64,000 nt of DNA from Sphingomonas sp. Leaf33 (GTDB lineage Bacteria > Pseudomonadota > Alphaproteobacteria > Sphingomonadales > Sphingomonadaceae), in the NCBI RefSeq assembly GCF_001421785.1, contig NZ_LMLB01000001.1, positions 1,375,025 to 1,439,024 of the forward strand, read 5' to 3'. Positions within the stretch are counted from its first letter, which is position 1. Each line of letters begins with the position of its first letter. Positions 29,659-38,333 of this stretch are shown one piece after another. The notes below the pieces were generated by a model that was not told where the DNA came from, ran no database searches, and saw nothing but the letters and a program-made list of their open reading frames with translations. The translations under genes and the position numbers were made by a program.

Positions 29659-30444
29659 ATGGCCGACAACGAGATGATCCGGCGGGAGCGGCAAGGCGAC
29701 GTGCTGGTGGTGACGCTCGACCGGCCCGACCGGCTGAATGCGGCGACTCCGGCGATGTTCGAGACGATCGCCGAGGCGCTGTCCGATCTGGAGGGCGCGC
29801 GCGCGGTGCTGCTGACCGGGGCGGGGCGGGGGTTCTGCTCCGGCGCCGATGTCGGCGGGGGCGCGCTGAACGCGGCCGATCCGGGGCTCGCCACCTACGA
29901 GGCGCTGACGACGTCCTACAACCCGACGGTCCGCGCCGTCATCGACCTGGACGTACCGGTCGTCAGCGCGGTCCGCGGGCCGGCGGCCGGGATCGGGTGC
30001 AGCCTGGCGCTGGCCGCCGATATCTGCGTCGCAAGCGAAAGCGCCTATTTCCTCCAGGCGTTCGTCAATATCGGGCTGGTGCCTGACGGCGGCGCGAGCT
30101 GGATGCTGCCGCGACTGATCGGCCGCGCCCGCGCGCTGGAGATGATGCTGCTGGGCGAGCGCGTACCGGCGGCCAAGGCGCTCGACTGGGGGCTGATCCA
30201 CCGCGTCGTGGCGGACGATGCGCTGGACGCGGAGGCGTTGGCGCTGGCGACGCGGCTGGCGGCGGGGCCGACGGTCGCGCTGGGCCTGATCCGTCGCGGC
30301 GTGGCGGCCGCACTCGAATCGACGCTTGATACTGCGCTGGAACGCGAGGCGCAGGACCAGCGCCGTGCGCGCGGGACGGCGGATTCGATGGAAGGCGGCA
30401 TGGCTTTTCTATCGAAGCGCAAACCGGACTTCCGCGGACGATAA
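29659..30444 (+). CDS. Enoyl-CoA hydratase/isomerase family protein
   Basis: The 261-residue crotonase-fold protein starts at ATG 29659, preceded by GGGAGAGGG. LTGAGRGFCSGADVGGG (about residues 55-71) is the oxyanion-hole region and VSAVRGPAAGIGCSLALAAD the second. FVNIGLVPDGGASWMLPRLI matches the segment holding the catalytic acidic residue, here Asp. This Asp-containing form is common in PaaG/FadB-type enzymes acting on acyl-CoA thioesters. The exact pathway is unknown; trxB follows after 20 bases. Confidence 0.9.
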   Translation: MADNEMIRRERQGDVLVVTLDRPDRLNAATPAMFETIAEALSDLEGARAVLLTGAGRGFCSGADVGGGALNAADPGLATYEALTTSYNPTVRAVIDLDVPVVSAVRGPAAGIGCSLALAADICVASESAYFLQAFVNIGLVPDGGASWMLPRLIGRARALEMMLLGERVPAAKALDWGLIHRVVADDALDAEALALATRLAAGPTVALGLIRRGVAAALESTLDTALEREAQDQRRARGTADSMEGGMAFLSKRKPDFRGR

Positions 30445-30464
30445 ATCGCGCTACATCGCGCACC

Positions 30465-31433
30465 ATGACCACGCACACCACCAAGATGCTGATTCTCGGC
30501 TCGGGCCCGGCGGGCCTGTCGGCCGCGATCTACGGCGCGCGCGCCGGCATGGAGCCGATCGTCGTCCAGGGTATCCAGCCCGGCGGCCAGCTGACCACCA
30601 CCACCGATGTCGAGAACTACCCGGGCTTCCGCGAGGTCGTCCAGGGCCCGTGGCTGATGCAGGAAATGCAGGCGCAGGCCGAGCATGTCGGCACGCGGAT
30701 GATGTGGGATACGATCGTCGAGGTCGATCTGACCCGGCGCCCGTTCCGTCTGACCGGCGACGGCGGCGACGTGTACGAAGGCGACGTGCTGGTGATCGCC
30801 ACCGGCGCGCAGGCCAAGTGGCTCGGCCTCGACAGCGAGGAGTTGCTGAAGGGCAAGGGCGTCAGTGCCTGCGCGACCTGCGACGGCTTCTTCTACCGCG
30901 GCAAGAAGGTCGCGGTGATCGGCGGCGGCAACACCGCGGTCGAGGAAGCGCTATACCTGACCAACCACAGCGACGACGTGACGCTGATCCACCGCCGCGA
31001 CACGCTTCGCGCCGAAAAGATCCTCCAGGCGCGGCTGCACGCGAACGAGAAAATCTCGGTCCTGTGGAACAAGGAAGTCGTGCGTTTCGTCGGCGAAGGC
31101 ACACCGGAGGGCCTCGTCGCGATCGAGCTGAAGGACACGGTGACCGGCGAGCTGTCGCGGCTGGAGGTCGAGGGCGGTTTCGTCGCGATCGGCCACCACC
31201 CGGCGACCGAACTGTTCCGCGGCCACCTGGCGCTCGACGACGACAGCTACATCGCGGTCGAGACGGGATCGACCCGCACCAGCGTAGCCGGCGTGTTCGC
31301 GTGCGGCGACGTGATGGACAAGGTCTATCGCCAAGCCGTGACTGCGGCGGGCACGGGCTGCATGGCCGCGCTGGATGCCGAACGCTTTCTGGCCGAGGCG
31401 GAGTTCGAGGCGGTCAAGGAAGCCGCGGAGTAA
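30465..31433 (+). CDS. trxB: Thioredoxin-disulfide reductase
   Basis: TrxB uses NADPH and FAD to reduce thioredoxin. The 322-residue product has the FAD-binding ILGSGPAGLSAAIYGARA (10-27), the redox pair C136-A-T-C139, the NADPH site VIGGGNTAVEEALYL, and the C-terminal GVFACGDVMDKVYRQAVTAA. All functional parts are intact. It ends just before a family C repeat that separates it from the convergent XrtA hydrolase. Confidence 0.97.
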   Translation: MTTHTTKMLILGSGPAGLSAAIYGARAGMEPIVVQGIQPGGQLTTTTDVENYPGFREVVQGPWLMQEMQAQAEHVGTRMMWDTIVEVDLTRRPFRLTGDGGDVYEGDVLVIATGAQAKWLGLDSEELLKGKGVSACATCDGFFYRGKKVAVIGGGNTAVEEALYLTNHSDDVTLIHRRDTLRAEKILQARLHANEKISVLWNKEVVRFVGEGTPEGLVAIELKDTVTGELSRLEVEGGFVAIGHHPATELFRGHLALDDDSYIAVETGSTRTSVAGVFACGDVMDKVYRQAVTAAGTGCMAALDAERFLAEAEFEAVKEAAE

Positions 31434-31441
31434 CGTGCCGG

Positions 31442-31518
31442 TGCTCCCGCGCAGGCGGGAGCATAGGGTTACGGAGTGGTGCGTGAGCGGCTCTGGGCTA
31501 CCGCCTGCGCGGGAGCAT
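31442..31518. repeat. Palindromic repeat pair, family C
   Basis: TGCTCCCGC / GCGGGAGCA forms a perfect 9-base hairpin at 31442-31463, and an inverted relative (CCGCCTGCGCGGGAGCA) follows at 31501-31517, partly inside the end of the hydrolase 1 gene. The pair lies between convergent trxB and hydrolase 1 and could also work as a bidirectional terminator. Confidence 0.65.
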
Positions 31519-32296
31519 GGGTCGCCCGCAGCACCTGCTCAAGCAGCCAAGTGAAATCACCCTCGCCGGCATAGCTGTGGCTGGCCGAATCGCGTGCTTC
31601 CTGCCGCACATCCGGGCGTCCGGGCAGCGTCGCCCAGGCGTCCGCGAACGCCACCGCCGTATTGTCTCGGACGGCGAGCAGGATCGTCACCGGCACCCCC
31701 GAGGCACGGAGCGACGCCGCCATCCGTGACAGCAACCCGGTATCCTCGGACCGCACAGCCTTCGCCAGCCCCCCGGCCAGCTTGCGCAGGTTCACCCCGC
31801 CGCGCAGCAGCCGCAGCCATTCGCGAGGGCTCCGCAGCCGCTCGGCATAGCGCGCGCGGATCGCCGCGGCCTGGGGCAGGGCGTCGTCGCTGCCGCCGAT
31901 CCATGGGTTTGACAGTACGAGCGCGTCGATCCCGGTGTCGGCGTGGAACAGCGCCAGCGCGCTGGCCGCGTCGCAATTGCCGAAGCCTACGACGCGGGTC
32001 ACCCCGTTCGCGCGCAGCGCCGCCACCGCCGCCGCCATATCGTCGGTGCTACCCTCGAACCCGGCGTTCAGCCCGGTCGAATCCCCGATCCCGCGCCGAT
32101 CGTAGCGCAGGACCGGCACGCCGCGCCCGGCCAGCGCCTGCGCCAGCATCGCCATCCCCCGGTGCGCACCGCAGCGGATCTCGTTCCCGCCGGACACGAT
32201 CAGCAGCCCGGTCCGGCCTGCCGCGTCATCGAGCGTCGCGACCAGCGTTTCGCTGGCGCAGGGTATCGCGATCAGCCGGCGCACGTTTGCAGCCAT
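31469..32296 (-). CDS. Hydrolase 1, exosortase A system-associated
   Basis: This 275-residue alpha/beta hydrolase belongs to the XrtA-linked hydrolase 1 family. It starts at ATG 32296. LLIVSGGNEIRCGAHRGMAM and RYDRRGIGDSTG are typical. The nucleophile elbow reads VVGFGNCDAAS, so Cys takes the place of Ser. The last residues run into a repeat. Its start lies 25 bases inside the end of hydrolase 2. A role in polysaccharide or lipid-linked processing is presumed from locus membership only. Confidence 0.88.
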   Translation of the reverse strand: MAANVRRLIAIPCASETLVATLDDAAGRTGLLIVSGGNEIRCGAHRGMAMLAQALAGRGVPVLRYDRRGIGDSTGLNAGFEGSTDDMAAAVAALRANGVTRVVGFGNCDAASALALFHADTGIDALVLSNPWIGGSDDALPQAAAIRARYAERLRSPREWLRLLRGGVNLRKLAGGLAKAVRSEDTGLLSRMAASLRASGVPVTILLAVRDNTAVAFADAWATLPGRPDVRQEARDSASHSYAGEGDFTWLLEQVLRATHAPAQAVAQSRSRTTP

Positions 32297-32985
32297 GCAG
32301 CGATATCGTCGGCACATGTTTCGGCAAGGACGGGATCGTTGCCCGGTTCGGCACGACGCCAGAGCGGGGCGCCCGGCACCTTGCGGTCGGCCGGCGCTGG
32401 ATCAGTCTCGAGGCGAACCGTTCGCTGCGCCGGGCCATGGTTGGCGAGAACCAGCGCACCGGAGAGATCGGTGAGAAGGTCGGACGACACCGATTGGCCG
32501 CCAATTCGGACGGGACCGTCCTCTTCACCGATGATGGTGTAACGGTCGTAGCGTGCCGTGCCACATGTTTCCGCATTCTTGATCCGGACAAGTTCGCGTA
32601 GCACGTCCTCACCTGACTGGGGTGCCAGATGCCATCGTCCGAAATTAAGCGAGAGCGGGTCGAGCAGGGCGCCACTCCGCAGGCCGACCGCATAGGTCTG
32701 GCGACCGGCGGCATCAAACGATAGAGTCAGCGCTTCATGCGCGTCGCGCATCATCGTCAGACGGCTGTCTTGCAGCGCTATGAGGCTCTCGCCGGTGCCG
32801 GGGAAATCCGGCAGCACGCTCGCCACCCCGCGCTCGGCCAGCGCGTGCATCATCGTCACGGCAAACGTCCGCGTGCGGTTCGCTTCCTCGAACAGCGGCA
32901 GCGCGATGATGACGACCGGGCCGGTGTCGGGGCCGAGGCGGATCATCGCCTCGCGCCCGTGCGCCCAGTCGTACCAACCGATCAC
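32272..32985 (-). CDS. Hydrolase 2, exosortase A system-associated
   Basis: The 237-residue alpha/beta hydrolase-like protein has ALPLFEEANRTRTF, FPGTGESL and the elbow-like VGLRSGALL, which lacks the usual Gly-x-Ser-x-Gly. I chose the GTG start at 32985, which overlaps the acyl carrier protein stop by four bases (GTGA) and gives VIGWYDWAHGREAM before the domain. Its position between an acyl carrier protein and hydrolase 1 matches XrtA loci. Activity is unproven. Confidence 0.85.
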   Translation of the reverse strand: MIGWYDWAHGREAMIRLGPDTGPVVIIALPLFEEANRTRTFAVTMMHALAERGVASVLPDFPGTGESLIALQDSRLTMMRDAHEALTLSFDAAGRQTYAVGLRSGALLDPLSLNFGRWHLAPQSGEDVLRELVRIKNAETCGTARYDRYTIIGEEDGPVRIGGQSVSSDLLTDLSGALVLANHGPAQRTVRLETDPAPADRKVPGAPLWRRAEPGNDPVLAETCADDIAAWLQTCAG

Positions 32986-33254
32986 CCCAGCGCCTTGCGC
33001 TTGGCGAAGGCGGTCAGGCTGCCGAAGGTTTCCAGCGTCTCGCCGTCGATATCGTCGTCGTCGATCAGGATGCCTAAGCGATCCTCCATCTCGGTCAGCA
33101 CGCCCGCCACTGCCATCGAATCGAGTTCGGGCAGCGCGCCGAACAGCGGCGTCTCCTCGCGGAACGCCGCGGCACGCTCTTCGCTCACGCCGAGTACGTC
33201 GCGTAGCACCGCGCGGACGGTTTCGACGATTTCGGGTGCCCCATCGGGTTGCAC
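32982..33254 (-). CDS. Acyl carrier protein, exosortase A system-associated
   Basis: The 90-residue protein is a phosphopantetheine carrier: S46 in ELDSMAV is the attachment site, and the acidic helix TEMEDRLGILIDDDDIDG follows. It would carry acyl groups activated by the ligase encoded on the other strand at 33347. It is the first gene of the leftward arm of the XrtA locus, and hydrolase 2 overlaps its stop. Confidence 0.92.
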   Translation of the reverse strand: MQPDGAPEIVETVRAVLRDVLGVSEERAAAFREETPLFGALPELDSMAVAGVLTEMEDRLGILIDDDDIDGETLETFGSLTAFAKRKALG

Positions 33255-33346
33255 AGGCTGACGTCCCCCAAGCGAAAAATCCTGTCGGCGCCCTACTTTG
33301 GGTCACACGCCTTGCCAAGTGCGTGCGGGCGTAGCCATGTGCCGCC
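33255..33346. promoter_or_regulatory. Divergent promoter region of the exosortase A locus
   Basis: These 92 bases separate the leftward acyl carrier gene and the rightward acyl-CoA ligase gene, so both arms of the locus are presumably driven from here. An AT-richer patch (AAGCGAAAAATCC near 33271) is the only departure from the high GC. No clear sigma-factor motif or operator was found. Confidence 0.55.
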
Positions 33347-34846
33347 ATGGCGCAGCCCGATCCCACGCCCCGGCCCATCGATCATGTCCTGCAAGGCGCT
33401 GCGGATGCCATCGCGCTGGAGGATCGCGCCGGCACGTTGACCTATGCTCAGGCCGAGGACGCCGTCGCCCGGCTGGCGGGCTGGCTGGCCAGGTTCGGCC
33501 TGTCACCGGGGGCACGCGTCGCCAGCTGGCTGCCCAAGACGCGCGAGGCCTGCCTGCTGCCGCTTGCCGCACCGCGCACCGGGCTGGTCCATGTGCCGAT
33601 CAACCCGGTGCTGAAGCGCGCGCAGGTCGCGCACATCCTGGCCGACAGCGGTGCCGCGCTGCTAATCAGCCAGCCGAGCCGGGTCGCGACGCTGGAGCCG
33701 GGCGACGTGCCGGATGGCGTCGTGGTGGCCGAGGCGGTCGGGCAGGGCGACCCGCTGCCCCGAAGCGACGCCGATCCCGACGCGCTGGTCGCGATCCTCT
33801 ATACCTCCGGCTCGACCGGGCGGCCCAAGGGGGTGATGCTCAGCCACGCCAACCTGTGGCTGGGGGCGGTCAGCGTGGCGCATTATCTGCGGCTGACCCT
33901 GGACGACTGTGTGCTGGGCGTGCTGCCGCTCAGTTTCGATTATGGCCAGAACCAGCTGCTTTCGACCTGGGTGTCCGGCGGCCGGGTGATCCCGCTCGAT
34001 TACCTGACGGCGCGTGACGTGGTGAAGGCGGTCGAGCGGCATGACATCACCACGCTCGCCGGCGTACCGCCGCTGTGGGTGCAGCTGCTGGAGGCGGAAT
34101 GGGGTGAGACGGCGGGCCGACTGCGGCGCCTGACCAATTCGGGCGGCGCGCTGACGCCGCGGCTGGTGCGTCGCCTGCGGGAGCGGTTCCCGGCGGCCGA
34201 TCTCTACCCGATGTACGGCCTGACCGAGTCGTTCCGTTCGACCTATCTCGACCCTGCGCTGGTCGATACCCATCCCGATTCGATCGGTCGCGCGATCCCC
34301 TTCGCCGAGGTGCTGATCGTTCGACCCGACGGCACGCCGGCCGCACCCGGCGAGGCCGGCGAGCTGGTCCATGCCGGGCCGCTGGTCGCGCGGGGCTATT
34401 GGCAGGATGCCGCGCGTACCGCCGCCCGCTTTCGACCTGCGCCGGACTGGTCGCGGCATGGCGGCACCGCGGTCTGGTCGGGCGATACCGCGGTCGCCGA
34501 CGCGCAAGGCCTGCTGCGCTTCGTCGGGCGCGATGACGAAATGATAAAGTCCTCGGGTAACCGCATCAGCCCGACCGAGGTCGAGGAAGCGGTGGTCGCC
34601 GGCGGGGAAGCGGCCGAAGCGGTCGCGATCGGCGTGCCCGATGCGCGACTGGGGCAGGCGATCGTCGTCGTCGTCCGGGGCGATTCCGCGCGAGAGGCGG
34701 ACTTGCGCTCCCGCTTGCGCCGCGAGCTGCCGGGCTTCATGCAGCCGATACGCTATGACTGGCGTAGTGACTTGCCGCGCAACGCCAACGGCAAGCTCGA
34801 CCGCGCCGCGCTGGCGCGGGATGTGCGGGAAGGGGAGGCCGCGTGA
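33347..34846 (+). CDS. Acyl-CoA ligase (AMP-forming), exosortase A system-associated
   Basis: The 499-residue enzyme is an ANL-family adenylating ligase. The AMP-binding loop ILYTSGSTGRPKGVM lies at about residues 151-165, followed by YPMYGLTES and the C-terminal hinge GRDDEMIKSSGNRISP, with catalytic Lys in NANGKLDR near the end. It probably charges the acyl carrier protein at 32982. The ATG at 33347 opens the rightward arm. Its stop overlaps the next GTG start (GTGA). Confidence 0.93.
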   Translation: MAQPDPTPRPIDHVLQGAADAIALEDRAGTLTYAQAEDAVARLAGWLARFGLSPGARVASWLPKTREACLLPLAAPRTGLVHVPINPVLKRAQVAHILADSGAALLISQPSRVATLEPGDVPDGVVVAEAVGQGDPLPRSDADPDALVAILYTSGSTGRPKGVMLSHANLWLGAVSVAHYLRLTLDDCVLGVLPLSFDYGQNQLLSTWVSGGRVIPLDYLTARDVVKAVERHDITTLAGVPPLWVQLLEAEWGETAGRLRRLTNSGGALTPRLVRRLRERFPAADLYPMYGLTESFRSTYLDPALVDTHPDSIGRAIPFAEVLIVRPDGTPAAPGEAGELVHAGPLVARGYWQDAARTAARFRPAPDWSRHGGTAVWSGDTAVADAQGLLRFVGRDDEMIKSSGNRISPTEVEEAVVAGGEAAEAVAIGVPDARLGQAIVVVVRGDSAREADLRSRLRRELPGFMQPIRYDWRSDLPRNANGKLDRAALARDVREGEAA

Positions 34847-36051
34847 AGCCGACAGGTCCGATACCGTCGTGGTTTACGGGCGACGGCGCGCTGACCATCG
34901 CCGGCCGAGCCGCCGAGGACTGGGCGGCCGGGCATGGTACGCCGCTGTTCGTCTATGACGCCGCCATCATCGCCGACCGTGTCGCGACGTTGCGCGCGGC
35001 GATGCCGGCGGCAGTCGAGATCCATTATGCGATCAAGGCCAATCCCTATCCGCCGCTGCTTGGCGTGCTCGCGCCGCTGGTCGGCGGGCTGGACGTCGCC
35101 TCGGCAGGCGAACTGGCGACGGCGCTGGCGGTGAAGCCCGCTGCGCACATCAGCTTCGCCGGGCCGGGCAAGCGCGATTCTGAACTCGAGGCCGCGATCC
35201 GCGTCGGTGCGACGATCAATCTGGAGAGCGAGGGCGAGGCGAACCGCGCGCTCGCTATCGCCGATGGGATCGGCATCATGCCGAAGCTCGCCGTGCGGGT
35301 GAACCCCAGCTTCGAGCTGAAGGGCAGCGGCATGAAGATGGGCGGGCGCCCGTCGCCGTTCGGCGTCGACGCCGACCGTGTGCCGGCGCTGGTCCAACGA
35401 CTGATCGCGGCTGGCGCGGACTGGCGGGGCTTCCACATCTTTGCCGGGTCGCAGGCGCTCGACACCGCCGCGATCATCGAGACGCAGCGCGCGACCGTGC
35501 AACTGGCGCGCGAACTGGCTGACCGGGCCGGGGCGGAGCCGCCGCTGGTCAATCTCGGCGGGGGCCTGGGCGTGCCCTATTTCAGCGGCGATACGCCCGT
35601 CGACGTGGCCGCGGTGGGCGCAGCGCTGGGCGAGGTGCTCCAGCCCGGCTGGGCCTATGCCATCGAACTCGGCCGCTGGTTGGTCGCGGAGTGCGGCGTC
35701 TATCTGACCCGTGTCGTCGATCGCAAGGAGAGCGGCGGCGAGACCTTCCTGGTCGTCGACGGCGGCCTGCACCACCAGCTCGCCGCAACCGGGAATTTCG
35801 GCACCGTCGTCCGCCGCAACTACCCCGTGCGCCTTGCCCGCGGCGGGGAGGCGTCCGAGACGGTGTCGATCGTCGGGCCGCTCTGCACGCCGCTCGACCG
35901 GCTGGCCGACCGCATCGCCTTCCCGCGTGCGAACGTCGGCGACGTGATCGCGGTCTTTCTGGCCGGCGCCTACGGCCCGACCGCCAGCCCCGCGCGCTTC
36001 TTGGGGCACCCCGATGCGGTTGAGGTGCTGGCAGGCGTCACACACGGTTAG
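34843..36051 (+). CDS. PLP-dependent decarboxylase, exosortase A system-associated
   Basis: The 402-residue protein is a fold-type III decarboxylase like diaminopimelate or ornithine decarboxylase. K65 in HYAIKANPYPP is the PLP Lys, with FHIFAGSQ, NLGGGLGVPYF and a Cys-containing VGPLCTPLDRL later. The GTG start at 34843 overlaps the ligase stop. In XrtA loci it is thought to supply an amine for the polymer or lipid carrier; the substrate is unknown. Confidence 0.92.
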   Translation: MKPTGPIPSWFTGDGALTIAGRAAEDWAAGHGTPLFVYDAAIIADRVATLRAAMPAAVEIHYAIKANPYPPLLGVLAPLVGGLDVASAGELATALAVKPAAHISFAGPGKRDSELEAAIRVGATINLESEGEANRALAIADGIGIMPKLAVRVNPSFELKGSGMKMGGRPSPFGVDADRVPALVQRLIAAGADWRGFHIFAGSQALDTAAIIETQRATVQLARELADRAGAEPPLVNLGGGLGVPYFSGDTPVDVAAVGAALGEVLQPGWAYAIELGRWLVAECGVYLTRVVDRKESGGETFLVVDGGLHHQLAATGNFGTVVRRNYPVRLARGGEASETVSIVGPLCTPLDRLADRIAFPRANVGDVIAVFLAGAYGPTASPARFLGHPDAVEVLAGVTHG

Positions 36052-36143
36052 ACCTAACCCTAAATTTACCTCTCACGCCCATAGCTCACCTGTCCTGCGT
36101 GGGTTCGTACATCCGAACCCGCGCGCAGACGGAGATGGGTCAG

Positions 36144-36788
36144 ATGCGTTCGCGTGGTTCGATGAAGGTCATTCTGGGGGCAGGCGCGGCGTCGCTGCTG
36201 CTCACCGCGTGCGGCGGATCGGGTGGTCGTCCCGAACTGCCGCCGGCTGCCTTCGTCGCGACGAAGGAGGGGCCGGGCGAGGAATATGTCATCGGCCCGC
36301 TCGACCAGTTGCAGATATTCGTCTGGCGCAACCCGGAACTGACCGCCGACGTGCAGGTCCGCCCCGATGGCCGCATCACCGTGCCGCTGGTGACCGACAT
36401 GCCCGCGGTCGGCAAGACGCCGACGATGCTGGCCGACGACCTGAAGCTGGCGCTGGGCGAATATATCAAGGACCCGATCGTCAGCGTCATCGTCAAGAAT
36501 TTCGCCGGCACCTTCAGCCAGCAGGTCCGCGTCGTCGGCGCGACCGAAAAGCCCGCGTCGATCCCGTACCGCGCGAACATGACGCTGCTCGACGCGATGA
36601 TCGCGGTCGGTGGCCTGAACCAGTTCGCCGCCGGCAACCGTGCGCGCCTGGTCCGCTTCGACAAGGCGACCGGCAAGCAGAAGGAATATGCGGTCAAGCT
36701 CGGCAGCCTGCTGAAGAACGGCGATTCGCGCGCCAACGTCCGGCTGGAGCCGGGCGATGTCATCATCATCCCGCAGAGCATGTTCTGA
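36144..36788 (+). CDS. Polysaccharide export lipoprotein (Wza-like, XrtA locus)
   Basis: The 214-residue protein starts at ATG 36144, nine bases after GGAG; other in-frame starts exist at 36099 (GTG), 36135 and 36162. A signal with lipobox LLTAC is followed by a Poly_export domain: YVIGPLDQLQIFVWRNPELT and DGRITVPLVTD, then a SLBB-like VRVVGATEKPASIPY. It should form the outer-membrane exit channel. It overlaps the chain-length determinant by one base. Confidence 0.93.
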   Translation: MRSRGSMKVILGAGAASLLLTACGGSGGRPELPPAAFVATKEGPGEEYVIGPLDQLQIFVWRNPELTADVQVRPDGRITVPLVTDMPAVGKTPTMLADDLKLALGEYIKDPIVSVIVKNFAGTFSQQVRVVGATEKPASIPYRANMTLLDAMIAVGGLNQFAAGNRARLVRFDKATGKQKEYAVKLGSLLKNGDSRANVRLEPGDVIIIPQSMF

Positions 36789-38323
36789 TGGGCAGCGGCC
36801 TGTTCGACGAACTGCGTGCCGCGCTCCATGCGGTGTGGACGCGCCGCTGGGTGGCGCTGGCCGTCGCGTGGGGCATCTGCCTGGCCGGCTGGCTGGTCGT
36901 GTCGCAGATCCCCAACCAGTATGAATCGCGCGCGCGCGTCTTCGTCCAGCTGCGCAACGTGCTGCCGACGCAGAACGGCGCCACCCAGGCGGAGCAGACC
37001 AAGGCGGTCGATCGTATCCGCCAGACGCTGACATCGGCGGTCAATCTGCAAAAGGTCGTCCGCGGCACCGACATGGCGCAGACCGTGTCGAGCGACCGCG
37101 ACATCGCCGACCGCGTGGCGGGCCTGCAAAAGGCGATCAAGATCACCTCGACCCAGGACAATCTGTTCGAGATTTCGGTCGTGATCGCCAATGCCGGTGC
37201 GTCCGACGCGGCGAACGCCAAGCTTGCGCGCCAGATCGTGCAGAAGCTGATCGACATCTTCGTCGAGGACAATCTGTCGAGCAATCGCGACGAGACGTCG
37301 CAGTCGCTTGCCTTCCTCGACAACCAGCTCGCCGCCCGCCAGCGTCAGTTGCAGGATGCGGAGGCGAAGCGCGCCGATTTCCAGACCAAGTTCCTGGGCT
37401 CGCTGCCCGGCACCGGCACGCTCGACGATCGCATGTCGCAGGCGCGTACTCAGCTGGCACAGATCGACAGCGACCTGGCCGCCGCGCAGTCGAGCCTGGC
37501 TGCGGTCAACGGCCAGATGGCCGGCACGACGCCCTCGATCGCCGGTGCCGCCGGCGCCGCTGGTCCGGCGCGCGCACGGTTGCAGGCCATTCAGGGCCAG
37601 ATCGCAGAAGGGCGTGGGCGCGGCTGGACCGACAATCACCCGGACATGATCGCGCTGCGCACGCAGCTCGCCATCGCGACCGCCGCAGCGCGTGGCGAGC
37701 CGACCGGGGCGGGCGACGGCGGCAGCCCGAACCCGCTCTACCTGTCGCTGAAGTCGATGCAGGCCGACAAGGCCGCGCAGGTTGCAGCGCTGACCGAGCG
37801 CCGCAACCAGATCACGCGCGACCTCAACACCTTCGATGCAAAGGTCGCCCAGTCGCCCGGCGCCGCCGCGCAACAGGCCGCGATCGACCGCGATTACCAG
37901 GTGCTGAAGGATCAGTATAACCAGTTGCTCGCCGACCGCGAACAGACCTCGCTCCGCAATCAGGTCCAAACCCAGACCGACGCGGTGAAGTTCAACGTCG
38001 TCGATCCGCCGACGTCTCCCCGCGCGCCGATCGCGCCCAACCGCCCGCTGTTCCTGACCGGCGTGCTGATCCTGGGCCTGTGCGGCGGCATCGGCGCGGC
38101 GTGGGCGCTGTCGCAGCTGCGCACGACGTTCGCGACCGCCAGCCGGCTGGAAAAGGCCAGCGGAATGCCGATCCTGGGGTCGATCGGGGAAACCGTTTCC
38201 GCCGCGCAGGTCGCGCTGCGCCGCCGTCGCCTGCGTCTGTTCGCGGGTGGAGCGGGCGCCCTTGCCGCCGCCTGGGCGCTGTTGCTCGGGCTCGAATTCT
38301 TCCAGCGCGGCATGATTGCCTGA
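36788..38323 (+). CDS. Chain-length determinant protein, XrtA system
   Basis: The 511-residue inner-membrane protein is a Wzz/polysaccharide co-polymerase. It has an N-terminal helix (about 19-40), a long periplasmic part with coiled-coil stretches (AFLDNQLAARQRQLQDAEAK, about residues 176-195), and two C-terminal membrane segments near 418-438 and 480-500. It sets polymer length together with the ATPase encoded next, which is a separate protein here rather than a fused kinase. The start ATG shares a base with the previous stop. Confidence 0.93.
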   Translation: MGSGLFDELRAALHAVWTRRWVALAVAWGICLAGWLVVSQIPNQYESRARVFVQLRNVLPTQNGATQAEQTKAVDRIRQTLTSAVNLQKVVRGTDMAQTVSSDRDIADRVAGLQKAIKITSTQDNLFEISVVIANAGASDAANAKLARQIVQKLIDIFVEDNLSSNRDETSQSLAFLDNQLAARQRQLQDAEAKRADFQTKFLGSLPGTGTLDDRMSQARTQLAQIDSDLAAAQSSLAAVNGQMAGTTPSIAGAAGAAGPARARLQAIQGQIAEGRGRGWTDNHPDMIALRTQLAIATAAARGEPTGAGDGGSPNPLYLSLKSMQADKAAQVAALTERRNQITRDLNTFDAKVAQSPGAAAQQAAIDRDYQVLKDQYNQLLADREQTSLRNQVQTQTDAVKFNVVDPPTSPRAPIAPNRPLFLTGVLILGLCGGIGAAWALSQLRTTFATASRLEKASGMPILGSIGETVSAAQVALRRRRLRLFAGGAGALAAAWALLLGLEFFQRGMIA

Positions 38324-38333
38324 GGCCGATCCC

